DNA of 64,000 nt from Iamia majanohamensis (GCF_028532485.1 NZ_CP116942.1:992001-1056000); one strand, 5' to 3'. Positions 14,864-23,941 are shown, counted from the first letter of the stretch. Notes: generated by a model from the letters alone, not told the origin. A program made the numbers and translations.

Positions 14864-16027
14864 CTACGCGTCGAGGGAGACGACGACCCGCATCTCGAGC
14901 GACATGCGGACCACCCGCTGCCGAGCGCGGCGGGAGCGGTCGAGCCACGCCTCGGCGCCGTCGCCGCACACGTGGGCGGGGTCGCGACCGGCCTCGTCGG
15001 CGACCGCGGCCATGGCCTCCACGGCCTCGACCAGCGGCCGGGGGGTGTCCGGCGGCGCCTGCGCCCGACGGGCGGGCTCGACGGCGTCGACGAGGGCGGC
15101 GATGGCGCCGCCGGCCACATCGGCCTCGGCCGCCTCGAGGGCGCGGTGGCAGCGCGCCGCCACGTCCTCGCCGGGCAGCGTGCCCGCCCCGTGGGGGGTG
15201 GAGAGGGTGTCGAAGAGGTAGGCCTCGCGGTGGTCCATCTCCGAGCGGAGGTACCAGCGCTGGCCCGGGTCGTGGAGGTACGTCCAGATGTCGTTGACGG
15301 CCATGTCGTCCTCGCGGTCGAGGAACGAGTCGGTGGCCAGGCCGTACCGGAGCTGGTGGCGACGGCGGTCGATGCTGCGGCCGTCGGCCAGCACCAGCGG
15401 CTGGGTGATCTGCTGGAGGGGGATCCAGAGGTTGACCAGCATGAGGCCGGCGTCGTGGTTGTGCCCGTCGGGCGAGTCGTGTCGGAAGAGCGACGGGGCT
15501 CGGCCGTCCATCAGCTGGGTGAGCGGGGTGCCGAACACGTCCTGGTCGGAGTGGACCGAGGTGGCGCCGCCGTGGCCGTTCATCCCCTGCGACCGGGGAC
15601 CGACGACCGCCATCCCGTCCGGGCCGGCCGTGCGCATGATGAAGCCCTCCTCGGCGAGGAAGAGGACGGTGACCTCCCGGCCGCCGGCGCCGCGGAGCAC
15701 CGCCCCGTGCAGCGCCGAGCGGATGGTGCCGGCGTCGTCGTCGGTGACGGACCCGGCGGCCCGCACCCGAGCGCACGCGGCCTGGAGGTCGTCGAGGGGC
15801 GAGAGGTCGACCACCGCGAAGCCGTGCTCCAGCAGGTCCGGCGGGCGGGTGCCCGGCCGGCAGGTGTCGGTCGCCCGGCACTCGTGCACGTCGACGGCGT
15901 CGCGGGCGTACGGGGCGGCGGCGCGCGGCCCGGCGCGGAGGAGCCCGGGCCGGGCGGCGTCAGGACCGGCCACCGAGGGGGGCACGAAGCCCAGGCGCAC
16001 GGCGAGCGTCGCGTCGTCGACCGGCAT
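14864..16027 (-). CDS. CmcJ/NvfI-like Fe(II)/2-oxoglutarate-type oxygenase
   Basis: A 387-residue protein resembling the CmcJ/NvfI (GA4-desaturase-like) hydroxylase family. Possible iron ligands are His159 and Asp161 (VHSDQDVFGTPL) and His279 (LSTPHGA); LVNLWIPLQQITQPLVLADG and WYLRSEMDHREAYLFDTL are typical core strands. Known relatives act in secondary metabolism (cephamycin, novofumigatonin). The longer open frame to 17893 is an artefact, and ATG 16027 begins the homologous part. It converges on the glycosyltransferase and lies 177 bases from a divergent DoxX gene, so a tailoring role is inferred. Confidence 0.65.
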   Translation of the reverse strand: MPVDDATLAVRLGFVPPSVAGPDAARPGLLRAGPRAAAPYARDAVDVHECRATDTCRPGTRPPDLLEHGFAVVDLSPLDDLQAACARVRAAGSVTDDDAGTIRSALHGAVLRGAGGREVTVLFLAEEGFIMRTAGPDGMAVVGPRSQGMNGHGGATSVHSDQDVFGTPLTQLMDGRAPSLFRHDSPDGHNHDAGLMLVNLWIPLQQITQPLVLADGRSIDRRRHQLRYGLATDSFLDREDDMAVNDIWTYLHDPGQRWYLRSEMDHREAYLFDTLSTPHGAGTLPGEDVAARCHRALEAAEADVAGGAIAALVDAVEPARRAQAPPDTPRPLVEAVEAMAAVADEAGRDPAHVCGDGAEAWLDRSRRARQRVVRMSLEMRVVVSLDA

Positions 16028-16204
16028 CGGGCACGGAGCGTAGGGCGGTGCCGGTCGGGCCGCTCTGGGCCCGGTGCCGGGTGGACCTCCCGGCGCCCGG
16101 CGTCGCCTCCTCCCCAATACGCTCGGTCCGGCTCGGCCCCGCCCGCCGACGGACGACGACCGCCGGCGACCACCCGACCACCCACCCGACCCAGGAGCAG
16201 TGAC

Positions 16205-16672
16205 GTGGACGACGAACGCATCCGCACCCTCGGGCGGTGGGCCCTCGGCGGGTTCCTCCTCGTCGCCGGCACCGGCCACCTCACCGTCCAGCGCAAGGAG
16301 TTCCAGGCCCAGGTCCCGGACTGGTTCCCCGTCGACGCCGATGCCGTGGTCATCGCCTCCGGCGTGGTCGAGCTCGCCCTCGGTGCGGCGCTGATCCTGG
16401 CCCGCCGCCGCCAGCGCCCGACCGTCGGGTGGGTCGCGGCCGGGTTCTTCGTGGTGATCTTCCCCGGCAACGTGGCCCAGCTCGTCGAGGGCACCGACGC
16501 CTTCGGCCTCGACAGCGACCTGAAGCGGGCGCTGCGGCTGCCCTTCCAGCCCGTGCTCGTGGCCTGGGCCCTGTGGTCCACCGGCGCCTGGAGGGCCTGG
16601 CGCAGCCGTCGCTCGTCGGCGCTCCCCGGTTCCTCGGCGCTCCCCGGTTCCTCGGCGCCGGCCTCGCGCTGA
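16205..16672 (+). CDS. DoxX-family membrane protein
   Basis: A 155-residue protein with four hydrophobic helices. It opens with a DoxX-like first helix (WALGGFLLVAGTGHLTV), followed by FQAQVPDWFPVDADAVVIAS and GVVELALGAALILARRR. DoxX-like proteins are small integral membrane proteins of uncertain function, some tied to redox stress. GTG 16205 follows a spaced GGAG. The C-terminus ends in a Ser/Pro/Gly tail built from an 18-base tandem repeat. A GTG-started hydrolase follows 30 bases later, probably in one transcript. Confidence 0.7.
   Translation: MDDERIRTLGRWALGGFLLVAGTGHLTVQRKEFQAQVPDWFPVDADAVVIASGVVELALGAALILARRRQRPTVGWVAAGFFVVIFPGNVAQLVEGTDAFGLDSDLKRALRLPFQPVLVAWALWSTGAWRAWRSRRSSALPGSSALPGSSAPASR
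16616..16657 (+). repeat. 18-base tandem repeat in the DoxX tail
   Basis: The unit TCGGCGCTCCCCGGTTCC occurs twice exactly and a third time in part (TCGGCG), encoding SALPGS repeated. It is likely slippage-prone and length-variable. Confidence 0.8.
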
Positions 16673-16702
16673 GGCCGTGCGCCGCGTCCTGGTGGGGTCC
16701 CG

Positions 16703-18082
16703 GTGATCGCTGAGGCCCCGACCGTGCTCGAGCCCATGCCCGACGACGGTGGCACCGTGCTCATGGGGTCGTTGGCCGACGTCGACCTCGCGGCCGCCGG
16801 GTACGTGCAGTCCGAGTGGCGCTGCTCCGGCACCGCGGAGGCCTACCGAGCGGGCGGCCCGCTCGGCGCCGACGGCCGCTGGGACCTGGAGGTGGCCGAC
16901 CGGGCCGCGTTCGCCACGCGGGCCGTCGTCCGCCTGCCCGCCGACCCCGGCCGCGCCAGCGGCACCGTCGTGGTCGAGTGGCTGAACGTGAGCAGCGGGG
17001 CCGACGCCGCCCCGGTCTTCGGCTTCGCCGGCCCCGAGGTCGTCCGGGCCGGCCATGCGTGGGTCGGGGTGTCGGCCCAGTGGGCGGGGGTCGTCTCCGC
17101 GCCGGCGCTGGTCGACGTGGGCGGGGTGGCCCTCCAGGCGCTCCAGGACGCCGACCCCGACCGCTACGGCGACCTCCACCACCCCGGCGACGCCTTCTGC
17201 TTCGACATCTTCACCCGGGTGGCCGCCGCCGTGGTGGGCGAGGGCGGTCCGCTCGACCGACGTCGGGTCGACCGGGTCCTGGCCGTGGGCGAGTCGCAGT
17301 CGGCCTACGCCCTCACCACCTACGTCGACGGGGTCCTGCCGCTCACCGACGCCTTCGACGGCGTCCTGGTCCACAGCCGTGGCGGCCCGCCCATGCCGCT
17401 CGGGCACCGGGACCGGGGGGTCGACCTCGAGGCCGGCCGGGACGACCCCGCAGTGCGGATCCGCGACGACCTCGACGTGCCCGTGCTGGTGCTCCAGACC
17501 GAGACCGACGTCCTCGGCCACCTGTACTCGCTGCCCGCCCGCCAGCCCGACACCGACCGCCTGCGTCTGTGGGAGGTGGCCGGCTCGGCCCACGCCGACC
17601 GGTCCCTGATCGGCGATCTCGAGGGCCTGCTCGGGTGCGCCGACCCGGTGAACCGGGGCCAGCAGCGCTTCGTCGTCCGCAGCGCCCTGCGCCACCTGGA
17701 CTCCTGGGCCGGCGGGGGTCCGGCCCCACCCGTGGCCGAGCGCCTGGTGGTCGAGGGCGACCCCTCCGGTGGCCGTCGGGGCCTGTCGTTCGCCACCGAC
17801 GACCGGGGCATCGTGCGGGGCGGGGTCCGCACGCCGTGCGTCGACGCGCCGGTGGAGGTGCTCTCCGGGCTCGGGGCGCCGGGCGCCAGCCACGTGTGCC
17901 TGCTGTTCGGCCGCACGCTGCCCGTCCCCACCGACGAGCTGCGGGCCCGCTACCCCTCGCCGGCGGCCTACCTCGACGCCTACGCGCAGGCCCTGGACGC
18001 CGCCATCGAGGCCGGGTTCGTCCTCCCCGAGGACCGCGACGAGGTCCTGGCCGATGCCCGGACGGGCCTGGTCACCTGGTGA
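16703..18082 (+). CDS. alpha/beta-hydrolase domain protein (Abhydrolase_10-like)
   Basis: A 459-residue protein of the family that opens with a jelly-roll-like half (TVVVEWLNVSSGADAAPVFG) and continues as an alpha/beta-hydrolase. VGESQSAYAL supplies the nucleophilic Ser in G-x-S-x-S, and VLVLQTETDVLG carries a likely acid Asp/Glu. GSAHADRSL carries the likely His. No signal peptide is seen. Relatives are often found in steroid or xenobiotic degradation regions of actinobacteria, but the substrate is unproved. GTG 16703 is 30 bases downstream of DoxX, with GGTGGGG as SD. Confidence 0.7.
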   Translation: MIAEAPTVLEPMPDDGGTVLMGSLADVDLAAAGYVQSEWRCSGTAEAYRAGGPLGADGRWDLEVADRAAFATRAVVRLPADPGRASGTVVVEWLNVSSGADAAPVFGFAGPEVVRAGHAWVGVSAQWAGVVSAPALVDVGGVALQALQDADPDRYGDLHHPGDAFCFDIFTRVAAAVVGEGGPLDRRRVDRVLAVGESQSAYALTTYVDGVLPLTDAFDGVLVHSRGGPPMPLGHRDRGVDLEAGRDDPAVRIRDDLDVPVLVLQTETDVLGHLYSLPARQPDTDRLRLWEVAGSAHADRSLIGDLEGLLGCADPVNRGQQRFVVRSALRHLDSWAGGGPAPPVAERLVVEGDPSGGRRGLSFATDDRGIVRGGVRTPCVDAPVEVLSGLGAPGASHVCLLFGRTLPVPTDELRARYPSPAAYLDAYAQALDAAIEAGFVLPEDRDEVLADARTGLVTW

Positions 18083-18121
18083 CCCGGCGCAGCGCGACGC
18101 CCGGCCCGCCCTGATCGAGGC

Positions 18122-19000
18122 TCAGGGGGCCGGAGCAGGGGTGGTCGGGTCCTCCAGAGCCGGGGCGGCCAGGCGACCGAGCTGCACCGTCGCCGCCACC
18201 ATGCCGACCAGCGCCGCGACGAGCAGGCCGTCGGCCGGCCCGTCGATCTGCAGGACCTCCTGGTACGTGGTCAGGCCCAGCACCATCGCCACCACGGGCT
18301 TGAGCACCGAGACGGTGGGGAGGCTGGTCTGCACGTCGCCCGCCTGGTAGCTCGACTGCTGCCAGAACGTCCCGAGGGCCGCGGTCAGGGCCATCCCCCA
18401 CAGCTCCCAGGTGAGGAGCCCGGCCCCGATGCCGTCGGCGAAGCCGTCGATCGCCCCCTTGGTGAGGGGCGCCGACAGGCCGAGGAGGAGGCCGGCGGCG
18501 ATGGCGAGCGACAGCGAGCGCCGCGTGCCGTGGGGGAGGGACCCGGCCGAGAGGACGCACAGCGCGACCACCGGCGTACTCAGCACCAGGATCGGGATCC
18601 ACGACGTGAACGGGGTCCGATCCACGCCGGCCGTCGGCTGCCCGAGGAGGACGAAGGCGAAGAGGGAGGCGACGAGCACGCCGGACCAGCCCCACTCGTC
18701 GGTGGTCAGGGCGCGCCGGGTCGCCCGGGCGCCGAGGGGCAGGGCGAACAGCAGCGTGGTGACCAGCAGCGGTTGCACCAGGAGCAGGCTGCCGGTGGCC
18801 AGGGCCCAGGCCTGCACGCCGAAGCCGGCGACGTCGCAGGCCATGCCCAGGACCCACACCGGCCGACGGGCCAGCGAGGCCAGCATCCCCGCGCCGAGGG
18901 CGTCGTCGTCATCGACCCCGCTCGTGCCCTGCTGCTGGAGCACCGCGGCCACGGCGAACAGCAGCGCTGCGAGCAGCGCCAGGGACACTGTCAGGGCCAC
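18122..19000 (-). CDS. DMT-superfamily (EamA-like) transporter
   Basis: A 292-residue membrane protein with eight to ten helices in two halves. The N-terminal VSLALLAALLFAVAAVLQQQ, and the repeat SVLKPVVAMVLGLTTYQEVL near the end, are the hallmark of drug/metabolite transporters. The transported molecule is not evident. GTG 19000 starts ten bases after the ATP-grasp stop, so the two are surely co-transcribed. An ATP-grasp ligase plus exporter could make and export, or modify and move, an amino-acid-like metabolite (inference). Confidence 0.75.
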   Translation of the reverse strand: MALTVSLALLAALLFAVAAVLQQQGTSGVDDDDALGAGMLASLARRPVWVLGMACDVAGFGVQAWALATGSLLLVQPLLVTTLLFALPLGARATRRALTTDEWGWSGVLVASLFAFVLLGQPTAGVDRTPFTSWIPILVLSTPVVALCVLSAGSLPHGTRRSLSLAIAAGLLLGLSAPLTKGAIDGFADGIGAGLLTWELWGMALTAALGTFWQQSSYQAGDVQTSLPTVSVLKPVVAMVLGLTTYQEVLQIDGPADGLLVAALVGMVAATVQLGRLAAPALEDPTTPAPAP

Positions 19001-19010
19001 GTCGTGGCCC

Positions 19011-20192
19011 TCACCCGATGGGGGTCCCGTCCCAGAGGACGTCGAAGAACTGGGCCGCCACCAGGTCCTCGCGCGACGCCTTGTCGAGGCCGAGGGCCTT
19101 GCGGTAGTGGCGGACGTGCTGCAGCGAGAGGACGGTGTAGAGCAGCGGCAGGTGGTCGTGGGCCTGCCCGTAGACGCCCTGCGCGCCCCGGGTGGCGCGC
19201 AGGTCGGCACCCGCCCGCCGCAGGTGCAGCACCATGTCCCGCAGCACCGCGACCTTGATGGCGGCCCTTCGGCCGGCGGGGACGACGACCGGCTCGTCGG
19301 GCACGGGTCCGAACAGCGCCTCGTGGAGCTCGTCGGCGGTGGCCACCGTGCACCCCGCGGTCGGGCGCGGGTTGCACTCGACCATGTGGTGGACGCCGTC
19401 GTCGGTCCGGAGGAAGTCGAAGCTGATCTGGCCGTCCCACCCCAGCTCGCCGGCGATGCGCTGGGCCGCCTCCAGCGTCTCGGGGGCGTCGACCGACGCG
19501 AACACGATGCCCCCGCGGTCGTCGATCTGGAGCGGGTGCTCGTAGGTCGAGTGCAGGACGACCTTCCCGTCGCGCACCACGCTCCAGCTGCACCGGTCGA
19601 CGCCGTCGAGGAACTCCTGCACGAGCCACGGGTCCTCCGGGGTCGGGTGGACGTCCGCCGCGTCGCCGTCGCCGGCCAGCGGCCCCGTGTTGGTGAGGAT
19701 GTCGAGCCCGCCCCGCCCGAAGGCGGCCCGGGCGAACCAGTGGTCCCAGCGCCCCAGGGCCTCCGCCAGCTCGGCGTCGGAGGCGGCGGTGACGGCCTCG
19801 GCCACCGGCAGCCCGAGGCCGCGGCACAGCTCGGCGAAGGACACCTTGTCGTGGACCCGGGCCAGCGTGGGGAGGTCGGGGGCGAAGAGCCGGCCCTCCA
19901 GGCGGTCCCGGTGCGCGGCCAGGTAGAAGACCTCCTCGAACATCGGGAGGACGACATCGACGTCGAAGCGCTCGACGGCGGCCACGACGTCGTCGACGAA
20001 CCCGTCGGGCTCCTGGGTGGGCGCCCGGGTGGTGATGTGGTGTGCGGCGCCCCGTGAGTGGCTGCCCGGCGTGGCCCCGAACGTGTCGGACGCGACGACG
20101 ACGTCGCCGGCCTCGCCCAGCATGCGGATCTCGTCGACCGCGAACGGCATCCGGGAGGTGGTGACCAGGACGGTGCGGGCAGGCGCAGCCAT
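19011..20192 (-). CDS. ATP-grasp ligase-like protein
   Basis: A 393-residue stand-alone ATP-grasp protein. An N-terminal Rossmann-like domain (RTVLVTTSRMPFAVDEIRML) precedes the ATP-grasp core. LVQEFLDGVDRCSWSVV resembles the nucleotide-binding strand, and VECNPRPTAG supplies the Glu-x-Asn-x-Arg Mg-binding motif seen in CarB- and biotin-carboxylase-like enzymes. It probably joins a carboxylate to an amine or thiol using ATP; substrates are unknown. ATG 20192 fits the family start. It is coupled to a DMT transporter and diverges from a leucine-rich-repeat gene over 94 bases. Confidence 0.75.
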   Translation of the reverse strand: MAAPARTVLVTTSRMPFAVDEIRMLGEAGDVVVASDTFGATPGSHSRGAAHHITTRAPTQEPDGFVDDVVAAVERFDVDVVLPMFEEVFYLAAHRDRLEGRLFAPDLPTLARVHDKVSFAELCRGLGLPVAEAVTAASDAELAEALGRWDHWFARAAFGRGGLDILTNTGPLAGDGDAADVHPTPEDPWLVQEFLDGVDRCSWSVVRDGKVVLHSTYEHPLQIDDRGGIVFASVDAPETLEAAQRIAGELGWDGQISFDFLRTDDGVHHMVECNPRPTAGCTVATADELHEALFGPVPDEPVVVPAGRRAAIKVAVLRDMVLHLRRAGADLRATRGAQGVYGQAHDHLPLLYTVLSLQHVRHYRKALGLDKASREDLVAAQFFDVLWDGTPIG

Positions 20193-20286
20193 CGGCGGAG
20201 AGTTACGGCCGCCGTCCGCCTCCTCGCCGGATGGCGCCCGGAGGCGGAGCGGGGCGCACCCCTGCGAGGGGTGGCAGGGTGCGGCC

Positions 20287-21198
20287 ATGGCCATCGCCGA
20301 CCCCGCCCTGCAGCACGCCGTCGACGATGCGGTGCGCCGAGAGGGGGTCCGGCGCCTCTCGGAGCTCCGCAGCCTCGACGGTTCCAGCCGGGGGATCACC
20401 GACCTCTCCGGCATCGAGTCCCTGACGGGCCTCCGGCGCCTGCGCCTCGACGACAACGCCGTGCACGACCTCGAGCCGCTGGGTGCGCTGCGCTCGCTCA
20501 CCGGCCTGTTCCTCGGCGGCAACGACATCGAGGACCTCGGGGCGCTGCGTGGGCTCGACCAGCTGCCCGCGCTGGACGTCTCGGCGAACCGGATCACCGA
20601 TGTCGGGGCGCTCTCGTCGATGACCTGCCTCACCTGGCTCGACGTCTCGCACAACGCCGTCGACGGGCTCGAGGCGATCGGTGGGCTGCGGTACCTGACG
20701 CGGCTGGCGCTCGAGGACGTCGGCATGCGGGCGCTGCCGCCGTGCGACGACCTGGTCCGGCTCCGCTCCCTGTCGGTGCCGCGCAACCACCTCTCCGAGC
20801 TGGGCCCCCTGAGCAGCTGCAAGGAGCTGCGCGCCCTCGACGCGCGCGCCAACGACATCGACGACGTCGCCGCCGTGGCGACGCTGCACCAGCTCCGGCA
20901 CCTCGACCTGTCCGAGAACCCGCTCGTCGACCTGGCGCCGCTCTCCGCCCTGCACCAGCTCCGCACCCTGTACCTCTGGTGCTGCGAGGTCGAGGACCTC
21001 TCGCCCCTTGCGCCGCTGGCGCACCTGGCGGAGCTCGGCGTCGCCGACAACCGGGTCGCGTCCATCGACCCGATCCGCCACCTCGACCTCGACCTGCTCT
21101 TCCTCGGCGGCAACGACGGGGTGCCTGACGCGCCCCCGGCAGCACCGGGCCGCGACCTCCGGGGGCCGGGCTGGCGGCGGGACGCCACCGGTTCCTGA
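20287..21198 (+). CDS. leucine-rich-repeat protein (SDS22/internalin-like)
   Basis: A 303-residue protein of about ten 20-23-residue leucine-rich repeats, such as LRRLRLDDNAVHDLEPLGAL, LTGLFLGGNDIEDLGALRGL and LRHLDLSENPLVDLAPLSAL. The consensus L-x-x-L-x-L-x-x-N-x-I-x-D-L is of the SDS22/internalin kind. There is no signal peptide or sorting signal, so it should be cytoplasmic and protein-binding. ATG 20287 gives a short helical cap before the repeats; longer frames add noise. It faces the ATP-grasp/DMT operon. Its partner is not known. Confidence 0.85.
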   Translation: MAIADPALQHAVDDAVRREGVRRLSELRSLDGSSRGITDLSGIESLTGLRRLRLDDNAVHDLEPLGALRSLTGLFLGGNDIEDLGALRGLDQLPALDVSANRITDVGALSSMTCLTWLDVSHNAVDGLEAIGGLRYLTRLALEDVGMRALPPCDDLVRLRSLSVPRNHLSELGPLSSCKELRALDARANDIDDVAAVATLHQLRHLDLSENPLVDLAPLSALHQLRTLYLWCCEVEDLSPLAPLAHLAELGVADNRVASIDPIRHLDLDLLFLGGNDGVPDAPPAAPGRDLRGPGWRRDATGS

Positions 21199-21289
21199 CC
21201 GCCGTCCTCGATCGCCTCGTCCGTCTCCTCGACGCCGGGTACGACAGGATCGACGTCGTCCCCGACCCCGACACCGCCAGGAGACCGCT

Positions 21290-22054
21290 GTGCGCACCGT
21301 CGCCGACTCGTCCGTGATCGTCACCGGGGGAGGGTCGGGCCTGGGCGCGGCCACCGCCGCCCACCTGGCCGAGCGGGGGGCGCGGGTCACCATCTGCGGG
21401 CGGCGCCCGGAGAAGGTCCGCACGGTGGCCGAGGCCATCGGCCCGGCGGCGGCGTGGGTGCAGGCCGACGTCGACGACCCCGACGACCGGGCCCGCCTGG
21501 TGGACGCGGCCGTCGACCACGGCGGGGGGATCGACGTCCTCGTCCACTGCGCCGGCAACCTCCACGCCGCGCCCCTGGCCGAGATCGACGAGGAGGACCT
21601 GGTCGCCATGTACCGGACCAACGTGATCTCGCCGACCATGCTCACCCAGCGGGCCCTGCCCCACCTGGTCGCCCGGCAGGGCGCCGTCGTGTTCGTCGGC
21701 GCCGTCGACGTCCGTCGGGTCATGGCCCCGGCCGCCGTCTACGCGCCGTCGAAGGCCGCGGTCCACCGTCTCACCGAGGTGCTCGCCGTCGAGCTCGGCC
21801 CCCAGGGGGTGCGCGTGAGCTGCGTGGCCGTCGGGGCGGTGGCGACCGAGATCGCCGTCCGCTCCGGAGCGCTGGCCGCCGAGAGCGCCGCCCGGGAGGT
21901 CGAGGAGACCTTCGGCCCGGTCACGCCGCTGCGCCGCACCGGCGACCCCCGGGAGGTGGCCGAGGCCATCGAGCACCTGGCCTATGCCGAGTGGACCACC
22001 GGCGCCATCCTCGACGTCGACGGCGGCCTGGGACTCGGGGAGCTGGAGGTCTAG
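21290..22054 (+). CDS. SDR-family oxidoreductase with atypical active site
   Basis: A 254-residue short-chain dehydrogenase/reductase: cofactor motif TGGGSGLGAATAAHL, CGRR suited to NADP(H), a central HCAGN, and the catalytic YAPSK. The position 13 residues before the Tyr, normally Ser, is Ala (VVFVGAVDVRRVMAPAAVY). Activity may therefore be altered, or another residue may substitute. GTG 21290 has CAGGAG upstream. It ends by overlapping the convergent MmyB-type regulator by four bases. The substrate is unknown. Confidence 0.8.
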   Translation: MRTVADSSVIVTGGGSGLGAATAAHLAERGARVTICGRRPEKVRTVAEAIGPAAAWVQADVDDPDDRARLVDAAVDHGGGIDVLVHCAGNLHAAPLAEIDEEDLVAMYRTNVISPTMLTQRALPHLVARQGAVVFVGAVDVRRVMAPAAVYAPSKAAVHRLTEVLAVELGPQGVRVSCVAVGAVATEIAVRSGALAAESAAREVEETFGPVTPLRRTGDPREVAEAIEHLAYAEWTTGAILDVDGGLGLGELEV

Positions 22055-22947
22055 GGCGACGACCTCGGGCCCGCCGTGGCATCGGGCGAGGTGGCCGCTC
22101 CGGCGGGTGAGACCCAGCTGGCCAGGATCCGGAGCGCCTCGGCCGACGGCGAGCCCGGCTCGGCGGTGTAGACGAGCATCGTCTGGCCCGGGTCGCCGGG
22201 CAGGTCGAGGCCCTCGTAGGAGAGGGTGAGGTCGCCGACCACGGGGTGGTGCGCGACCTTGCGCCCGGTCCGGTGGTCGCTGACGTTGTGCCGGGCCCAC
22301 CGGACGCGGAACTCCTCGCTGCGGGTGGAGAGCTCACCGACGAGGTCGGAGAGGGCGCGGTCGTAGGGGTCGCGACCGGCCTCGGCGCGCAGGAGGGCGA
22401 CGCAGTCGTGGGCGGCGCGGTCCCACTGGGGGTAGAAGGCCTCGGACCGGGAGGAGAGGAACTGGAAGCGGGCCAGGTTGGGGGTCTCGTCGGGGCCCAG
22501 GTCCTCGTAGACCGGGGCGTAGAGGGCGCGGCCGAGCGGGTTTGTGGCCAGCAGGTCGAGGCGCCCGTTGCGCACGACGGCGGGCGCGTCGGTCATGGCG
22601 TCGAGGACCCGCTGGACCTCGGGCCGGACCCCCGGCTGGGACGGCCGCCGTCGGGTCGCCCGGCTGCGGTCGGTGCGCAGCAGGTCGACCAGGTGGCCCC
22701 GCTCGGCGTCGTCGAGCTGCAGGCTGCGGGCGATGCCGTCGATGACGTCGTCGGACACAGACCCGGCCCGGCCCCGCTCGATGCGCGTGTAGTACTCGAC
22801 GCTGACCCCGGCGAGCAGGGCCACCTCCTCCCGCCGCAGGCCCGGGACCCGGCGCCGGTCCCCGTAGGTGGGGAGCCCGGCCTCGTCGGGCTGCAGGCGG
22901 TCGCGGCGGGAGCGCAGGAACTCACCGATCTCGGTCCCGTCGGGCAT
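22051..22947 (-). CDS. XRE-type regulator with MmyB-like ligand domain
   Basis: A 298-residue regulator. The N-terminal helix-turn-helix (residues 5-75) includes VPGLRREEVALLAGVSVEYY and TRIERGRAGSVSDDVIDGIA. The C-terminal MmyB-like PAS-type domain shows VVRNGRLDLLATNPLGRALY, GELSTRSEEFRVRWARHNV and LSYEGLDLPGDPGQTMLVYT. Such actinobacterial regulators often bind fatty acids and control a neighbouring oxidoreductase. Here the divergent aldo/keto reductase (133 bases away) and the convergent SDR are the candidate targets. Confidence 0.85.
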   Translation of the reverse strand: MPDGTEIGEFLRSRRDRLQPDEAGLPTYGDRRRVPGLRREEVALLAGVSVEYYTRIERGRAGSVSDDVIDGIARSLQLDDAERGHLVDLLRTDRSRATRRRPSQPGVRPEVQRVLDAMTDAPAVVRNGRLDLLATNPLGRALYAPVYEDLGPDETPNLARFQFLSSRSEAFYPQWDRAAHDCVALLRAEAGRDPYDRALSDLVGELSTRSEEFRVRWARHNVSDHRTGRKVAHHPVVGDLTLSYEGLDLPGDPGQTMLVYTAEPGSPSAEALRILASWVSPAGAATSPDATAGPRSSP

Positions 22948-23080
22948 GGCTCCACGTTACGGGTGGCCTGGTCCGGGGAGGGGGGCCCTGCCAGTACCCC
23001 TCTCGCGGGGGCGTGGGCCACGGCTGCGACCCCCGGTTGGATGGTCGGTGCCCCCCCCCACCCGCGGCAAGGAGATTCCC

Positions 23081-23941
23081 GTGATCCTCCAGGACACATA
23101 CACCCTCGCGAACGGGCTGAGCATTCCGAAGCTCGGGCTCGGCACGTGGTTCATCGACGACGGCGACGCGGCCCAGGCCGTGCGCGACGCCGTCGACGTC
23201 GGCTACCGCCACATCGACACCGCGCAGGCCTACGGCAACGAGGCCGGCGTCGGCGAGGGCGTCCGGACCGCGAGCGTGCCCCGGGACGAGATCTTCGTGA
23301 CCACCAAGCTGGCGGCCGAGGTGAAGTCCCACGATGAGGCCGTCGAGGCGATCGACGGGTCGCTGTCGACCCTCGGCCTCGACCACGTCGACATGGTCAT
23401 CATCCACAGCCCCCAGCCGTGGGAGGACTTCGGCGGCGACGACCGCTGGCCCGAGGGCAACAGGGAGGCCTGGCGTGCGCTGGAGGATGCCTACGAGGAC
23501 GGCAAGGTCGGCGCCATCGGCCTGTCCAACTTCACCGCCGGGGACATCGACAACATCGTCTCGGGTGCTCGCGTGGCCCCGATGGTGAACCAGGTCCTGG
23601 CCCACATCAGCAACACGCCCTTCGACCTCATCGAGCACTCGCAGCAGAACGGCATGCTCGTCGAGGCCTACTCGCCGATGGCCCACGGCGAGCTGTTCAA
23701 GAACCAGCAGGTCGCCGACATGGCCGAGACCTACGGCGTGTCCCTGCCCCAGCTCTCCATCCGCTACGGCCTTCAGCTCGGGCTGCTGCCCCTGCCCAAG
23801 ACCGCCAACCCCGACCACATGCGGACCAACGCGGAGGTCGACTTCGAGATCTCCGAGGCCGACATGGAGACGCTCCGCACCGTCGCACTCATGGAGGACT
23901 ACGGCGAGGCCAGCGTGTTCCCCGTGTACTCGGGCGCCTGA
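23081..23941 (+). CDS. aldo/keto reductase
   Basis: A 286-residue NADPH-dependent TIM-barrel reductase. The full catalytic tetrad is present: Asp46 and Tyr51 (YRHIDTAQAYGNE), Lys76 (VTTKLA) and His109 (IIHSPQP). GLSNFTAGD and LPLPKTANPDHM mark the cofactor side. It reduces an aldehyde or ketone; the natural substrate is not known. GTG 23081 is set by AAGGAG seven bases upstream. The cupin gene follows after 45 bases, and the divergent MmyB-type regulator may control both. Confidence 0.9.
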   Translation: MILQDTYTLANGLSIPKLGLGTWFIDDGDAAQAVRDAVDVGYRHIDTAQAYGNEAGVGEGVRTASVPRDEIFVTTKLAAEVKSHDEAVEAIDGSLSTLGLDHVDMVIIHSPQPWEDFGGDDRWPEGNREAWRALEDAYEDGKVGAIGLSNFTAGDIDNIVSGARVAPMVNQVLAHISNTPFDLIEHSQQNGMLVEAYSPMAHGELFKNQQVADMAETYGVSLPQLSIRYGLQLGLLPLPKTANPDHMRTNAEVDFEISEADMETLRTVALMEDYGEASVFPVYSGA

